From NCBI GenBank assembly GCA_034509925.1, contig CM067538.1, positions 3,912,501-3,976,500 on the forward strand: a DNA stretch of 64,000 bases, written 5' to 3'. The notes beneath the pieces are model-generated. The model had not been told where the DNA came from. It saw nothing but the letters and a program-made list of their open reading frames with translations, and searched no databases. Positions 46,824 through 58,824 of the stretch are shown here, one piece after another. Source of the stretch: Hirudinaria manillensis (lineage: Eukaryota > Annelida > Clitellata > Hirudinida > Hirudinidae). Both the position numbers and the translations under genes were made by a program. How positions within the stretch are numbered: the stretch's first letter is position 1; the number at the start of each line of letters is the position of its first letter.

Positions 46824-49800
46824 ATGTCTAGTAAGTCAAATGTGGATTTGTACGCGCTTCTTGGCGTATCGAAAACGGCATCAAATAGTGACATTAAAAA
46901 GGTTTTTTTACTTTTATTACTGGTTGTTAGTGTGATAGAACAATTTAATAATTCTCAACTTATTTGTTTGTTCATGCAGGCTTATCACAAACTTGCTAAG
47001 GAGTACCATCCCGACAAAAACCCCAAAGCTGGAGAAAAGGTCTTTTTCAAATTTTGTATTTTTCATAGGTTTGGTGGAGATTTCCCTTCCCATCCTAAAT
47101 GCCAGATAAATGATAAATGGAGTTTTTGTGTTATGGGCTGACTCTGTTTTGACAAAAACCTGCTGCCAAATATATGATATTTGATGTGACTTGACTTATA
47201 TATTTTTAATCTTATAAACATTAACAAATTATTATGTACGCATAATATGTTTATCTGTCTGTATGCACTGTAAAATTGACCTGTAACAGTTTAAAGAAAT
47301 TAGTTTTGCTTATGACGTGCTCTCAAATCCTGAAAAGAGGGATATTTATGATAAACATGGAATTCAAGGAATAAAAGAAAGATCTGGCAGGGAGGGTAAG
47401 ATAAATCATCATTATTGACAGCTATGAAGAATTTATTAATGGAAGGGAATTTATTTTTAGGTGCTTTCCCTGGGGACTTGTTTGATGGATTTTTTGGAAA
47501 TTTTTTTGGTGGTGACCCTTTTGGGTTTGGAGGCATGAGAAGTGGAAGTCGCAGACAAAAGGGTGAAGATACCAAACATCCCCTTAAGTATGTACAGAAA
47601 AATCATTTTTTATAATTGTTCTGAGGTTAGGATTGACCAAGAATCTTGGACCCAGAACATTTTATGGAAATTAAATAAAGAAATTATTGAATTTGTTAGG
47701 GAGTAAACTCCTGATAAGTCAGATTTGGATGCGTACATAAAATGACTTTAGACAGAAGCAGTCCCTGTATTCTCTGTGATTTATTTAAATTTGAGTTATG
47801 AGTGTTTGTTGGATTTAGCCATTTTTTTCAAATTATAAGTTATTGAAATCCTTCGGTTGGGGGTGTGGATAAAGTCATTTATTGATTTAGAAATGATGTA
47901 GACCAACATATCAGCCTTGCTTTTCCATTTGAGATGGATACTCTGTAAGGAAATGTTGGACTGTTTTATCATCTTGAGGATAACTTTGGCATTTACTAAC
48001 TGAATGATATATTCTCCCAGAATAATGTTAATTTAGAGCACATTTTCCATGATGATTTGATCTAATAAATGGGCTGGGCCTAAATATATTTTTATTAGTT
48101 TTGTCAAGGCTAAATGCCTTTTCTAGCGCATCTTCCCTGAAAGAGTTGAAACTTATGCTTTTCTTCTTAATATTCTATTTCATTCACTGTCTCTCAGAAA
48201 TGTATGGAAGACCTCCCCCCCCCCCCCAAAAAAAAAGTCCAGAAATCTAGAGATTTATTAGGAGAATATTTGCAAACTCCCGAAAAGTTAGACTTGGATG
48301 TTTACATTATTATTACATTAGAACAAGAAGTCCTTATAATTACCTGAAGTTTGAAATGAAATAATTTGAGAGAATTTAAATGAATAAATGTCATAGATGC
48401 TAACTCTTTGAAGAAAAGGAAATGATGTCTGAATCTGTGGAATAATAGCTAATTCATCCATTCATTACCAAGTGTAAATCGGCTCATATGTAAATGGTTT
48501 TAAATAATTGAACAATACCAGAGATGTACGGTGTTAACCCATAACAAGGTCTTCATATAAACAGCTGTGGGAATAAGTGCTGCTCTCCACCTTTAATATT
48601 ATTTCCTTGAGTGGCTGATGATAAATAGTGTGAAAGAATAAAATATATGTATGTGTTGGCCTAAGACAGGGGTCTCCAAACTACGGCCTGCAAGACACTC
48701 TCATTTGACTTTTTCAAATACGGAACAAATTTTGGAAATTTACGTTTCCTACAGTTTAGTTGCAAACTACTTTGTGATACGGAGACTCATGCGCCAAATT
48801 GTTTTGAAACACATTTTAGGTGTACCTGGTCGATGAAGTTGTAGCGAAGCATGTAGGGAAATGATTTTCCAGAGACATGCTGAAGGATACAGAAACAGAA
48901 TCACAAGACAATATTACAAAGCAGTAAGAAATGTCTGCTAAGTTGTGAGAAAGTCCTGATCAGAGGATTTAAGTTAAAAAAAGAAATTGGTGACTGGAAA
49001 TTAAAGGCAAGCCACTGCCATCTGATGAAGAGTGGATATGGAAATTGGCATTTGCTGCGGATATAACTAGTCATTCAAATTTTCAGATCCTAAAGCTGCA
49101 AGGAGAGAAAAATCTAGTTTTTGATCTACATATGCACATAAAGGTTTTCAGATCCAAACTTTGGAACAAGTACAGACCAAGAACTTGACAGACTTTCAGC
49201 AAAATACTGAAGCAATAGTTGAGTTCTCCACATCATGCAAGATATCAAAGACCTCCAGCAGAAGTTTTGGGAGTGATTCTCTGACTTGGATTCAATGGCA
49301 AAAGAATTGAGACAGTTCCAAAACACATTTGAAGCAAATGTGGCCGGTTGAAGAGATGAACTGCATTGAGTTGCAAACAAATGACCTTCTTAGAGACAGG
49401 TTCAAAGAATGGCTGGTGAGCTTTTACCAGTTTTTGCCCAAGGAAGACCTTCTAAATGTTAAAATTTCGGTAGAATGATATGTCCTTTGAAGCACAAACT
49501 AGAAATGAAACAAGTCCATGAGATTTTAATGTTTTCTTGAGTCATCAGTTACTTTGTGGTCTCAAGTGTTTTTCTCAGATCCACAAGCCTGCAGATAGTA
49601 TTCAACTGTTTATAAGCCGTTTCACTCAATTCATTGCAATGCCAAATTCTGCAATGGAGAAGTTTATTCAGCTTTTTGAGAAGAACAGAGCTTTGAGATC
49701 AAAAATCTTTTGTGTTTTATATTATTTTGCTTGGATTTAGCAGCATTAATAGTATCAGATCATGAATTGCAACTATTTTTGGCACGAAGCTGTGAGGCAA

Positions 49801-52287
49801 CCATGTAGCTCTATTTTCTCAAGTTACCCCTCAGCTCAGTCTAAAGCCATCAGGAATCGTTGTCTAGCCAATCGCGCGCTTGCATTACACTGGACTTGCG
49901 AATCCACTAAGCTCCAGCTTTGCTCTGCAGTGCCTTGAACATGATGACGTGGTGCTTCTTGAAATTGTCCAGCCAACCTTAGCTCACCATGAGGTCCGGG
50001 ATATGCATCAGCTCGGCCAGTTTCATTGCCTTCTCCTTGATCAGATCACAGCTGACAGGCAGATTCTGTTCTCTTCCTTGCTTCAGCCACGTGAGAATTC
50101 CCTCATCAAGCTTTGGGTAGTGAATCAGCTTCATGGGCTTCGATGGAACTCCAGCTTTGATTGCAGCCTCGATTGCATTCTTCTTGCTGAGAATGCCCTT
50201 CATGGTGGTTCTCTTAATTTCTTGCTAATCTCCCTGGCAAGCTTGGACTGATTCAGTTACTTTGCGGCATGGTTGATCTCCTTCTTTTCCTTCAGTGTAA
50301 AGCCGGTGGCATAGTAGTGAGAGTAGGGCTGCCCTACACCTTGACCATACAGGTGTTTAGTGTAAGAAGGCATACACCTTGATGAATTTTAAGGTACTGT
50401 TTAAGTCATTGCTCATTGTACATACCTCTCCAGCAAAAAATTGTTCTACAATTGATTACTATGTGGAATATTTTAGTTAAGTTAACTGAATTGTTTTCAG
50501 AGTTACCTTGGAGGACTTATACAATGGCAAGACATCAAAGCTAGCCTTGAACAAACAAGTCGTTTGTGCTAAATGTGATGGGTAATTTTATGATAATTTG
50601 TTATTTATTTAATGAAGCCTCTTTGTTACTAAGATTTAATAAAGCTTGTTTATTGTTCTTGTCTTCTGCTTAGTCAAAGTTTGATTTGGACACATTTTTA
50701 AAAATTCTCTATATTGAAAAAGTGTTCATAAACTCAGGGTTATTCCACTTATGTTGCTTTTTTCAGTCTGGGTGGAAAACCAGGATCCACACAAGCATGC
50801 AAAGGATGTGGTGGCAGAGGCATTAGGGTGACTATGAGGCCATTGGGTCCTGGAATGGTTCAGCAAATGCAGTCTGTCTGTCCTGATTGTCATGGGGAAG
50901 GTTCTTGAATTCATTTTACTGTGGAAAATAGAATGGTGAATAGCTTTTGTAGACAGGAAATAAAGTCTTCTCATCCAGGCATTGAGATGGCTATGAAATG
51001 CAAATGAGCTGAAATTATCTTCAAAATTGAATGGGGATTGGAGATGGCAATAGCTACTTCTTCATATAAATTTACATAACTCTTATATATTTTAAAAATA
51101 CTATGTATGAAAATTCCCAGGAGAGATGATTAATGAAAAGGACAGATGCAAGATTTGCCAGGGGAGAAAAGTCATTAAGGAGAGCAAGATACTTGAAGTC
51201 CATGTTGATAAGGGCATGAGAGATGGACAGAAAATTACTTTTCATGGTGAAGGAGATCAAATGGTGAGTAAACTTCACTTGAATATATATTATCATAGTA
51301 TATTATTATTATCCTATAGTAGAAATACATACTAAAAGGAGCAACTACAATCATGTTCAGAAATGATTTTTAATTATTTCTTTGTTGAATTAATCTTTTG
51401 TATTTTTATTTTTCATCACATGATTTTCAGCCTGGAGTTGAACCTGGTGACATCATAATCATTCTTCAACAAAAAGAGCATGAATTTTTTACTCGCCAAG
51501 GATCAGATCTTCACTGCGTTCATTCGATCGGAATTGCAGAGGCTCTCTGTGGTTTTGACTTCACCATCAAACATCTTGATGGGAGAGATTTGTTGATCAG
51601 AAATCCTCCAGGGAATGTTATATCTCCTGGTATTGGCATTATTCGTTCATTTTTATTTACCTATTTCATTTATTTATTTATTAATTCTTTGATTTTGAAG
51701 GTGAGATACGAAAGGTGGTTAATGAAGGCATGCCTACTTTCAGAAATCCTTTTGAGAAAGGAAATCTTTTTATCAAATTTGACATCACTTTTCCACCCAA
51801 TAACTTCATTGATGAAACAAATATTAAGGCAGGCATTTTGAAACTATTTGCCTATTTTCTGTTTATGTTAACTTTAATTTCATTCTAGGTAGTCCCCCAG
51901 GTGTTATTATTATTATTATTATTATTATTAAAATAGAAATAATGAATCACTCCTTTCCCAAGCTTACTAGTTACTAAAAAGTACTTAATTTTCATACATA
52001 AATAAATACTTAAATAAAACATTTCAGTTGAAGTTTGAATTCATTAGGAATTAACCATCCCTTCTGAAGATGGTCCTAAATTTGAAATTATTGTTTAGTC
52101 TCTGGAACAGCTCCTCCCCAAAAAAGGAGAAAATGAACAACCAACTGGAGAGCTGGAAGAAGTTGATCTTGTGGATTTCGATCCAAACCAAGATCAGCCG
52201 GGCTCCCGAAGAGAAGCGTATCATGAAGACGATGATGACGATGACGGACATCCTGGTGCCAAGAATGTCCAATGCGCTAGCCAATGA
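46824..52287 (+). CDS. DNAJA2: Type I DnaJ/Hsp40 co-chaperone, DNAJA2-like
   Basis: Ten exons: 46824-46901, 46980-47039, 47290-47395, 47461-47587, 50501-50581, 50767-50900, 51121-51263, 51431-51629, 51701-51828 and 52099-52287 (TGA). The J domain has Y-A-L-L-G-V and the H-P-D triad in Y-H-P-D-K-N-P. A Gly/Phe region follows. Exons 5-7 hold four zinc motifs: [24 protein letters not shown] and C-K-I-C-Q-G-R-K. Exons 8-9 form the substrate-binding and dimer domains ([17 protein letters not shown]). The acidic C-terminus ends C-A-S-Q, a CaaX farnesylation box as in DNAJA proteins. It works with Hsp70 in the cytosol. Intron 4 is about 2.9 kb because of transposon insertions, and intron 9 appears to use a GC donor. 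Confidence 0.93.
48667..49470 (+). mobile_element. Dead hAT transposon (GTF2I-repeat/ZBED-type transposase) in DNAJA2 intron 4
   Basis: The left end CAGGGGTCTCCAAACTACGG at 48667 is hAT-like. The plus strand from about 49026 reads [14 protein letters not shown], then L-K-L-Q-G-E-K-N-L and H-I-K-V-F-R-S-K-L, and near 49355 [12 protein letters not shown]. These match the hAT transposase core domesticated in GTF2IRD2/ZBED-type genes. Many stops and frame changes show decay. The right terminus was not found. Confidence 0.75.
49860..50345 (-). mobile_element. Dead Tigger/pogo-like transposon fragment in DNAJA2 intron 4
   Basis: The minus strand reads L-A-R-E-I-S-K-K-L (near 50230), then a 74-codon open piece with [12 protein letters not shown] and [17 protein letters not shown]. 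After a stop it continues L-D-N-F-K-K-H-H-V. This is the CENP-B/Tc5 helix-turn-helix DNA-binding region of Tigger/Jerky transposases. The DDE domain is absent here. It is inactive. Confidence 0.75.
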
Positions 52288-52729
52288 TTACCTTGCATCA
52301 TTTTTAGGCCGATTTGTAATTTATTGAAACTTTTGGCATGAAATTTACTCAATAAATTTTGAATTTGGAACATTGTTTGGTAATCGCTTGATGATTAGAT
52401 GCCATTCACATGGCTGCTTCTGATCAGCATTTGTATGAAAACATTGTTACTTTATAAGAGCTTTGAGATAATAGTCGCCTTTCGATAGGCAGAGGTATGA
52501 CAAATGGGCTCTTATTTCAGCAGTGTCACCCTGAAGCCAAACAATAAGTAAAGCATGCAGAACTTTTGCATTTGGTTTTTATTAAACCTTAACAGGTGAT
52601 CAAGAGTCAATGTTCTATATCAAAACAAAACAATGTGGTCCATTCCAAGCTAAGCCCTTTGAATTTGAAAACTTGGCAAATCATGTTGCCAGAACTCTAT
52701 TTTTCTGTCTGGCTACAACTTTTAAAATC
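52288..52729. other. Convergent 3' flanks of DNAJA2 and CFAP20
   Basis: AATAAA for DNAJA2 lies near 52351. No gene is supported. Confidence 0.55.
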
Positions 52730-53548
52730 TTATTTCTTTCCCTGAACTGGTAAATAAAGTTTAAACTCAGCTGGGAGCTCTTCTTCAGAATAGAGCCTAT
52801 CTGAGAAATAAACTCGTCTGATGCGGCAGTTGGCATGTATCTGTGTTGAAAATGATATTTCCTTACATGTTTGGTACTGACAGCTGCCAACCAATTTTCT
52901 GATTTATAACTGTTTACAAAATATTTCTTACCTGCACTCTCAAGGTTTCTATGTAATTGGTGCCATAAGCTCTTCTGGTAAAATCAGACAAATTAAATTG
53001 AATTTGGTTCCATCCATCATCCAATCTCATTGGCATGGTGCAAATGAAAGGCTTCACACGAGTTGTGCTCTGGTAATTGCTTGCTCGAAACCGTCTTCTG
53101 ACATTCTTGTCATCTAGTACCTTATATCAATGATTAATTAAAATTATTTACCTTATAATTGACTTTTACATGTAAATAAAATATTAATTTACATTTCAAA
53201 CAATTAGTAACCTGAACTTCAAATGTGAAATATTTCTTCAGATTCTTTATGATCATAACCAAGAAAGGAAGTTTAATACCCAATGTCTTCTTTGGATCAC
53301 AAGGGCAGGTAATAAATGTGGTGCTTACATTGGTTCCCACAATCTCAAGCACTAAGGATTGAATGTCGTTATCAGTTATCCTTTTAATGTGTCCATTTCT
53401 CACCTTAAAAAACATTAATTTGATAAAAAAAAACATGTTTAATATGTGAAAAATCCAGTCATACTTTTTTGTCCCATATTTGTAATGGTTTACTTCCGAT
53501 ACTATATAATATCGATAAGAAGCCGCTTTGAAAAGTGTTTTTGAACAT
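52730..53548 (-). CDS. CFAP20: CFAP20 (BUG22), conserved copy
   Basis: Four exons: 53465-53548 (84), 53212-53403 (192), 52932-53120 (189) and 52730-52840 (111), ending in TAA, for 191 residues, the usual CFAP20 length. The start reads [18 protein letters not shown], followed by [26 protein letters not shown] and K-P-F-I-C-T-M-P-M. The last exon is [16 protein letters not shown] and ends L-P-V-Q-G-K-K. It is nearly invariant with respect to the animal protein. CFAP20 is an inner-junction protein of ciliary doublet microtubules. An imperfect RFX-type X-box (GTAACCAGGGAC) lies at about 53633-53644, some 85 bases upstream. Confidence 0.96.
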
Positions 53549-55204
53549 CGGTACCGCGGATTTCGGAATCTATTCAGATTGTAATATAACGATGATAGTG
53601 AACTGCCCGACTATAAATATCAATTTTGTCTCGTAACCAGGGACTATATCTCTGGCGCAAAGAAACTGAATTTAGTGAAATTAAAATGATTTACCAATAA
53701 ATCTTTTAAAAATAAATATCTAGCATCTAATAAAAGTCTAATGTTCCCAGCGCCCAAACCTCAACCAAAGTTGGCAACACGTTTGGTTTGTTTACTGTGA
53801 ACAATTAAAATTATCCTTGCGCCTAATAGTTGTCAATAGTTACCTATTTCAGCACATAAAATGTCATAATTATTTACTTAATTTTATTGATAAAATATAT
53901 CTTATTAATCAAAATTTAAAACTTATGCAGGAAGAAGTATAACAAATGGGTAATGCTTTTCCCGAGCTATGTTCTACTTTCCATAAATCCTCGAACCTCG
54001 GACTTTTCTATTTCTGATTAATTTTACTTCAAATTTTACAAGGTAATTTTAAAATTTCTGGTGGCAAAGTTAAAAATGATTTAATGACCGAAGCTCGTGT
54101 ATGGGATTTTACGCTGCTAATTATCAGATTTACTGACTTATTAACTATTACTAACCTAATATGTAAATATAATTGCTTTCTCCGTTGCATAATTGCTTTT
54201 TAAACCGAAATGCGCTTCTTGAATGGCAATGAAGTCGATTTAAAACTGTGTCTGAACTTTTATCGTCGCAGATAACATTATATTTTATCTTTAAATATTG
54301 ATGATTTTGTAATGGTTCAATCGACTGTAGAAAAAAAGCTTTGGTGATGACCTTCATTTGCACGACAAAGATAATGACCAGTTGACAAGATTTATAATCA
54401 AGAGTTTTCTGGAATATATCCAGTAAGAAAGTTTGTAACAGTTGCAAAAAGTTCGAAAAAAGTATTTGTGCATGGGATTAAAAAGTGAAACGTAATTTTT
54501 CGACCCTGCCTATTCTTGCGAAATATGCCCCATTACAGGACTAATCAACTGGGAGCCCGCGAGCCACTTTTGGTCTATGATTTGGCCCACGGATCATTGT
54601 CAAAATAGTGATTTGAACGCTTAATAAAGGTGAAGCTTCCAATCAAAATTATACTGCCCCGTAATATAAAATCGCGCAATCACAATTATAAATATCTGTT
54701 CTTTGCTCTAGTTCTACCATTAGCGATGGCTACTACCACGGTCAACAGTCTGGCATACCCTCGCCGATCTCAATTTTAGACATTTTGGCCCCATGGTGAA
54801 TGTAGCTGAACAGCCATGTCTTATAAGGGAATTCGCTAATTACAATATTAATTTCGGCGGTATAATATATAGCAAATTAATATACACTATGGTTTGAATT
54901 CCACTTTTAAAAATAACGAACCTGTTATCTCAAAATCGTAACATTACAGCCATGGTCTTCCGTATTTGAAAATATGTAACATCATAAATTTATAGCGTAA
55001 AATTTAAGAATATTTTGGAGTATAAATTTTGAAATTAAATTCTGCTAAATCTGCAATTGATAAAATGTTATTGATTTGAAGCGGTCGTGGTCATTCTTGT
55101 GGCTACTGTTGATAAGTAGCCTTGGTTACACAGATATAACGTGACAGATATAAGGAATGGACATCCTCATCTCCGAGTCTTAATTTCATTTGTGGTTGCG
55201 AAAA
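53549..55204. other. Divergent region between the two CFAP20 genes
   Basis: No gene supported. Candidate X-box-like sites are at about 53633-53644 and 55116-55129. Confidence 0.5.
55116..55129 (+). promoter_or_regulatory. Candidate RFX X-box upstream of the second CFAP20 copy
   Basis: GTAGCC-TT-GGTTAC fits the X-box GTNRCC-N(0-3)-RGYAAC with one mismatch, 75 bases before the ATG. Such sites drive ciliary genes in animals; the assignment is by pattern only. Confidence 0.4.
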
Positions 55205-56174
55205 ATGTTTGCAAACACATTTCAAAAAGGATTCTTCTCAGTATTATACAGTATTGGAAGTCATCCGCTGCAAATTTGGGAGAAAGAGGTGAGCCGAATT
55301 ACTTTCCAAATTCGATGACAATTTTAAAAATAATATAATGCTTTTACCTAAGGTTCGAAATGGACATATCAAAAGAGTCACGGACACTGACATTGGATCA
55401 TTGGTTATTGAGATAATGGGTTCGAATGTCAGCACGGCCTTTATAACATGTCCGAAAGATCCAAGAAAAACTCTTGGAATAAAACTGCCTTACATCGTCC
55501 TGCTAGTTAAAAATTTAAATAAGTATTTTACCTTTGAGATTCAGGTAACCAATTTGCTGAAATTTTTTATTAATTGATTTTAAATCTTGTCATACCACAT
55601 CTGTAAATGTATGTTTTATCTAATAAAATGTCCTTTAGTATTTTTTTTAAACTTTGCAAGTTTGGGATCAATTCCAAACCACGCGATAATGTACTTAGAA
55701 GAATTCTGTAAAGTTTGATTATTTCGTTATAATATAATTCATTTAGTATTTTAAGTTCAATTTTTCTGTTTCATCAGTTACTGAGCCAAATTTTGTTTTT
55801 TTTTATATATATAATCTAAAATATTTCAGATTTTGGATGATAGAAATGTTAAAAGGCGATTCCGTGCGAGCAATTTTCGAAGTAAGACTAATATAAAGCC
55901 ATTTATCTGCACGATGCCAATGAAGCTGGATGAGGGTTGGAATCAAATTCAATTCGATCTACAGGACTTCACCAAAAGAGTTTATGGAACTAATTACGTA
56001 GAAACCCTCAAAATTCAGGTATTCGTCGCAAATTGGACATTCAGGCTTGCAGCTTACTTAAACATTTATTTGCAGATCCATGCAAATTGTCGTATCAGGA
56101 GAATTTATTTCACCGATTGTTTGCGCTCGAATGAAGATCTACCGTCGGAATATTCGATCAAAGTCAGAAAGTGA
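55205..56174 (+). CDS. CFAP20 paralogue, diverged copy
   Basis: Four exons: 55205-55288 (84), 55353-55544 (192), 55830-56018 (189) and 56076-56174 (99), ending in TGA, for 187 residues. The first three exons have exactly the lengths and phases of the neighbouring copy at 52730-53548, and the junctions fall at the same codons. The start reads [18 protein letters not shown], then [35 protein letters not shown] and [13 protein letters not shown]. The C-terminus is shorter and different (YSIKVRK). There are no stops or frameshifts, so it is probably functional. It would be expected in cilia or sperm flagella like its partner; the role is inferred only. Confidence 0.93.
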
Positions 56175-56706
56175 TTCTAAAAATTAGTAAAGTTTTGTAG
56201 GAATAATGCAAGATACTATGGTTTACAAAAGACTGTTTTTTTTTTATTTATTGTTTTATTTAATCTAATGTGTTACCACCAATGGTGCTAAGAGATTTTT
56301 ACAGACAATAAGTTCGCAAGCGACAAACTTTCATTTTAATCGCAGTTATGTTCTAAAAGTTTGTGCCGCAAACCTTCCATAAGAGGGGGTCTAAGTGTAC
56401 CCTAAGTTTCTTGTCTTTTTTTTATGATGTTACTTACCATTGTGAGTCTTTCGGACATACCAAGCTAAGTCAACAACGTGAATTAATTTTTTTTGTAGCA
56501 GAATTTTTTTATTTTTCAAATACAACAATTAAAAATATTCAAAAAAAAAAAGAAAATTGCGACACATTTTAATTCCGTAAACCGTAATAATATCAAGGTC
56601 TACTTAAAACCAAAAGGCTGCTCAATACATTATCCAAATTTCTGTCTCATACATGGAAGAAATATTGAAGCTATATAATGAGTGTAGTAGCAAATATTGA
56701 TACAAC

Positions 56707-56820
56707 CAGTGATGGACAGTAACGCGTTGCGGAAGTTACTAACCTCGTTACATGTTTAGTCATGACTTGCAAGTAATGGGTAACTAATAACTGTAACTAA
56801 GTAACATATAAAGTAAAGAA
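56707..56820. mobile_element. hAT-like terminal segment with TAACGCGTT motif
   Basis: CAGTGATGGACAGTAACGCG at 56707, followed by repeated GTTACTAAC/GTAACTAAGTAAC motifs, is the signature of a widespread hAT family whose ends carry TAACGCGTTA repeats. Only one end is recognised here. Confidence 0.55.
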
Positions 56821-57024
56821 AATGAAGCAACTAGAATTTTGAGACGATGCATTCTAACGAGGATGTAAATTTCCTATTAATAATCACCAAATGCTTTAAA
56901 TAAATTTGGTAACTGTAATTTGGTAATAACAACTTTCGGTTGATAACAATATATGCATTGGGAAACACTTGTAAAGCTTTAGCTAAAACTGGAAGATTTT
57001 TTTACTTAAGATGCAAGGGTTAAG

Positions 57025-57381
57025 CCAATGGTTCTTAACGGATGTGTCTTGAGAATGTAGTGTGTCGCAAAAAAATTTAAATGAAATGATGATATCATTA
57101 GTCTTGAGAAAAGCTGTTATAGCTTTCTTAAACTGTCAAAAATATAGAAGAGCCGTAAATTTTGCAGATGATTCTTGGTAAGCGTAGCTTTTGGACGTCT
57201 TTTCAGTTGAATGAGCTGAATCAGAGCCTCCAGAGCCATGGTATGATATCTTCACGACAAGAGACAAGACTGAAGCTTTCAAGTATAGGCAATAACACAG
57301 AAGATAGGTTGGCAGACGGTTTACGGAAAATTCATCGCGCGTTTAATTTTATTATATAAAAAAAAGGTTAAGAACAACTGG
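57025..57381. mobile_element. hAT-type short element with TTCTTAAC inverted ends
   Basis: CCAATGGTTCTTAAC at 57025-57039 is inverted at 57367-57381 (GTTAAGAACAACTGG) with two mismatches in 15. CAGTGGTTCTTAACC-type ends are typical of hAT non-autonomous elements. The interior is non-coding. Confidence 0.7.
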
Positions 57382-58502
57382 GTTAAGCTCTACCGCGCTA
57401 TGATACGAGGCTCGCATGTTGCAATATAACTGGTCATACCGATGTCTGCCAAACAGATTATTATTTCAAAACATATTTATTTCTCAAGCTTATTTGCTTA
57501 TATTTTGGCTCAAATTGGGTCATTCCAGGTCAGGTTGGTTAATAACACCACTCAACCATATCCAAATTGCTTCAAACTTTGTGGACTTGTTCTGTATTGT
57601 GAGATCCATGCCCCATATGATTGAGAAGATGAAGATGCCCAAAGTTCGAGCATCTAGCCCAGTTCGTGATGTACTATGTTGCAACTTTGCACTTGGGCAA
57701 TGTCAAGTGTGTTATAGTTATAAACCTCTTTTTTTTTAAATCTTCGTCTGATTCTCAAAGTCACCAGGTATGTGTGCCGTGAGCTATAAAGTCCTAGTGG
57801 AGGAAATAAGTGAAAGTCAAAGTTTTAAAGTCAATATTTCTAACATAATTTTATTATTACTGTGAAAATTTGACGCATTGAAACAAGTATCATTTGAAGA
57901 ATAACTATATCCACAATATATTTGCAGATAAATGAATAAGATTTTGAGACGTTATGCTTTGAAATTCATTTAAAAAAATAGAAAATAATTTTTTTTCTGA
58001 AAATTCGTATTTGAATATTAATCAATTTACTTCAAATACACCAATGGATAGAGCTCATCTTACATTTCAAAACCTTTATAATCAATATTAACAAACTGTT
58101 ATATTTTTATCTTTGACCTAAACTTACAAGGAAAAAAAAAAGATTTTTTGCACCAATAACATAGATTCTGCTCAAGTACAACCTCTAATGCTAGCCCAGA
58201 CTGCCAAGCAAGATACAAGTTCATAAGAAAGATATGATATTTTAAACGTGTTAAGGCCAATCACAAACACTATAAAGACCAAAGGTTGAATAAGGTAATT
58301 TATCACAAATAACATTGAGCTAAGATCCATGACTTTTAAGTTTGAAGAATAGAATTTGAATCAAAGAGGATGTGTGTCACATAAGTAGAACTCATAAGAT
58401 TAACATGGAAATGAAAATCCCAGGACCTTAAAATAGAAGAAGTTAAATCAGCAATCTATGAACCCAAAATTAATTTGCAGAAATGGATTTTGAATAATCT
58501 GT

Positions 58503-58682
58503 TTAGAATGTTGCAAGATCAAGATAATTCTCAAACTCCATTGACTTATTTTGATTAAGATTATTCACAATGTTAAAGGCAATGTCGGTGTCACTGGCAT
58601 AGCCTTTATTTATAATTTTTTGGATCTTAACTCTTACATCCAAATTGCCATCCGGAAACCAAAGAAACTCTTTTATCAGCAT
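58503..58682 (-). CDS. Candidate 59-aa small protein or terminal exon, unrecognised
   Basis: From ATG 58682 to TAA 58503 the minus strand reads MLIKEFLWFPDGNLDVRVKI, continuing with K-I-I-N-K-G-Y-A-S-D-T-D-I-A-F-N-I-V-N-N-L, and ends L-D-L-A-T-F. An in-frame TGA just precedes the ATG. The composition is balanced and helix-prone with no repeat origin. It lies 140 bases downstream of the SNRNP48 stop on the same strand. It could be a small gene, an alternative 3' exon, or chance. No family is recognised. Confidence 0.4.
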   Translation of the reverse strand: MLIKEFLWFPDGNLDVRVKIQKIINKGYASDTDIAFNIVNNLNQNKSMEFENYLDLATF

Positions 58683-58824
58683 CCATCAAACTCCAACTCC
58701 TAAAGCTTAAATAATGTATTAAATTATATCTTAAATATTCACAAAATTCTCTTGGAAATCATTGAAATTTGACCCTTTTAATTGAAACTCAGAAAACTCA
58801 AATCAGCCTAATTTAAATAAAATT

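Larger units (their letters stand above)
56175..58502. other. Repeat-bearing intergenic stretch
   Basis: No gene supported. It contains two hAT-like elements, listed separately. Confidence 0.55.

Noticed and set aside
49126..49380. 84-codon minus-strand frame
   Set aside because: Antisense to the decayed hAT transposase remnant.
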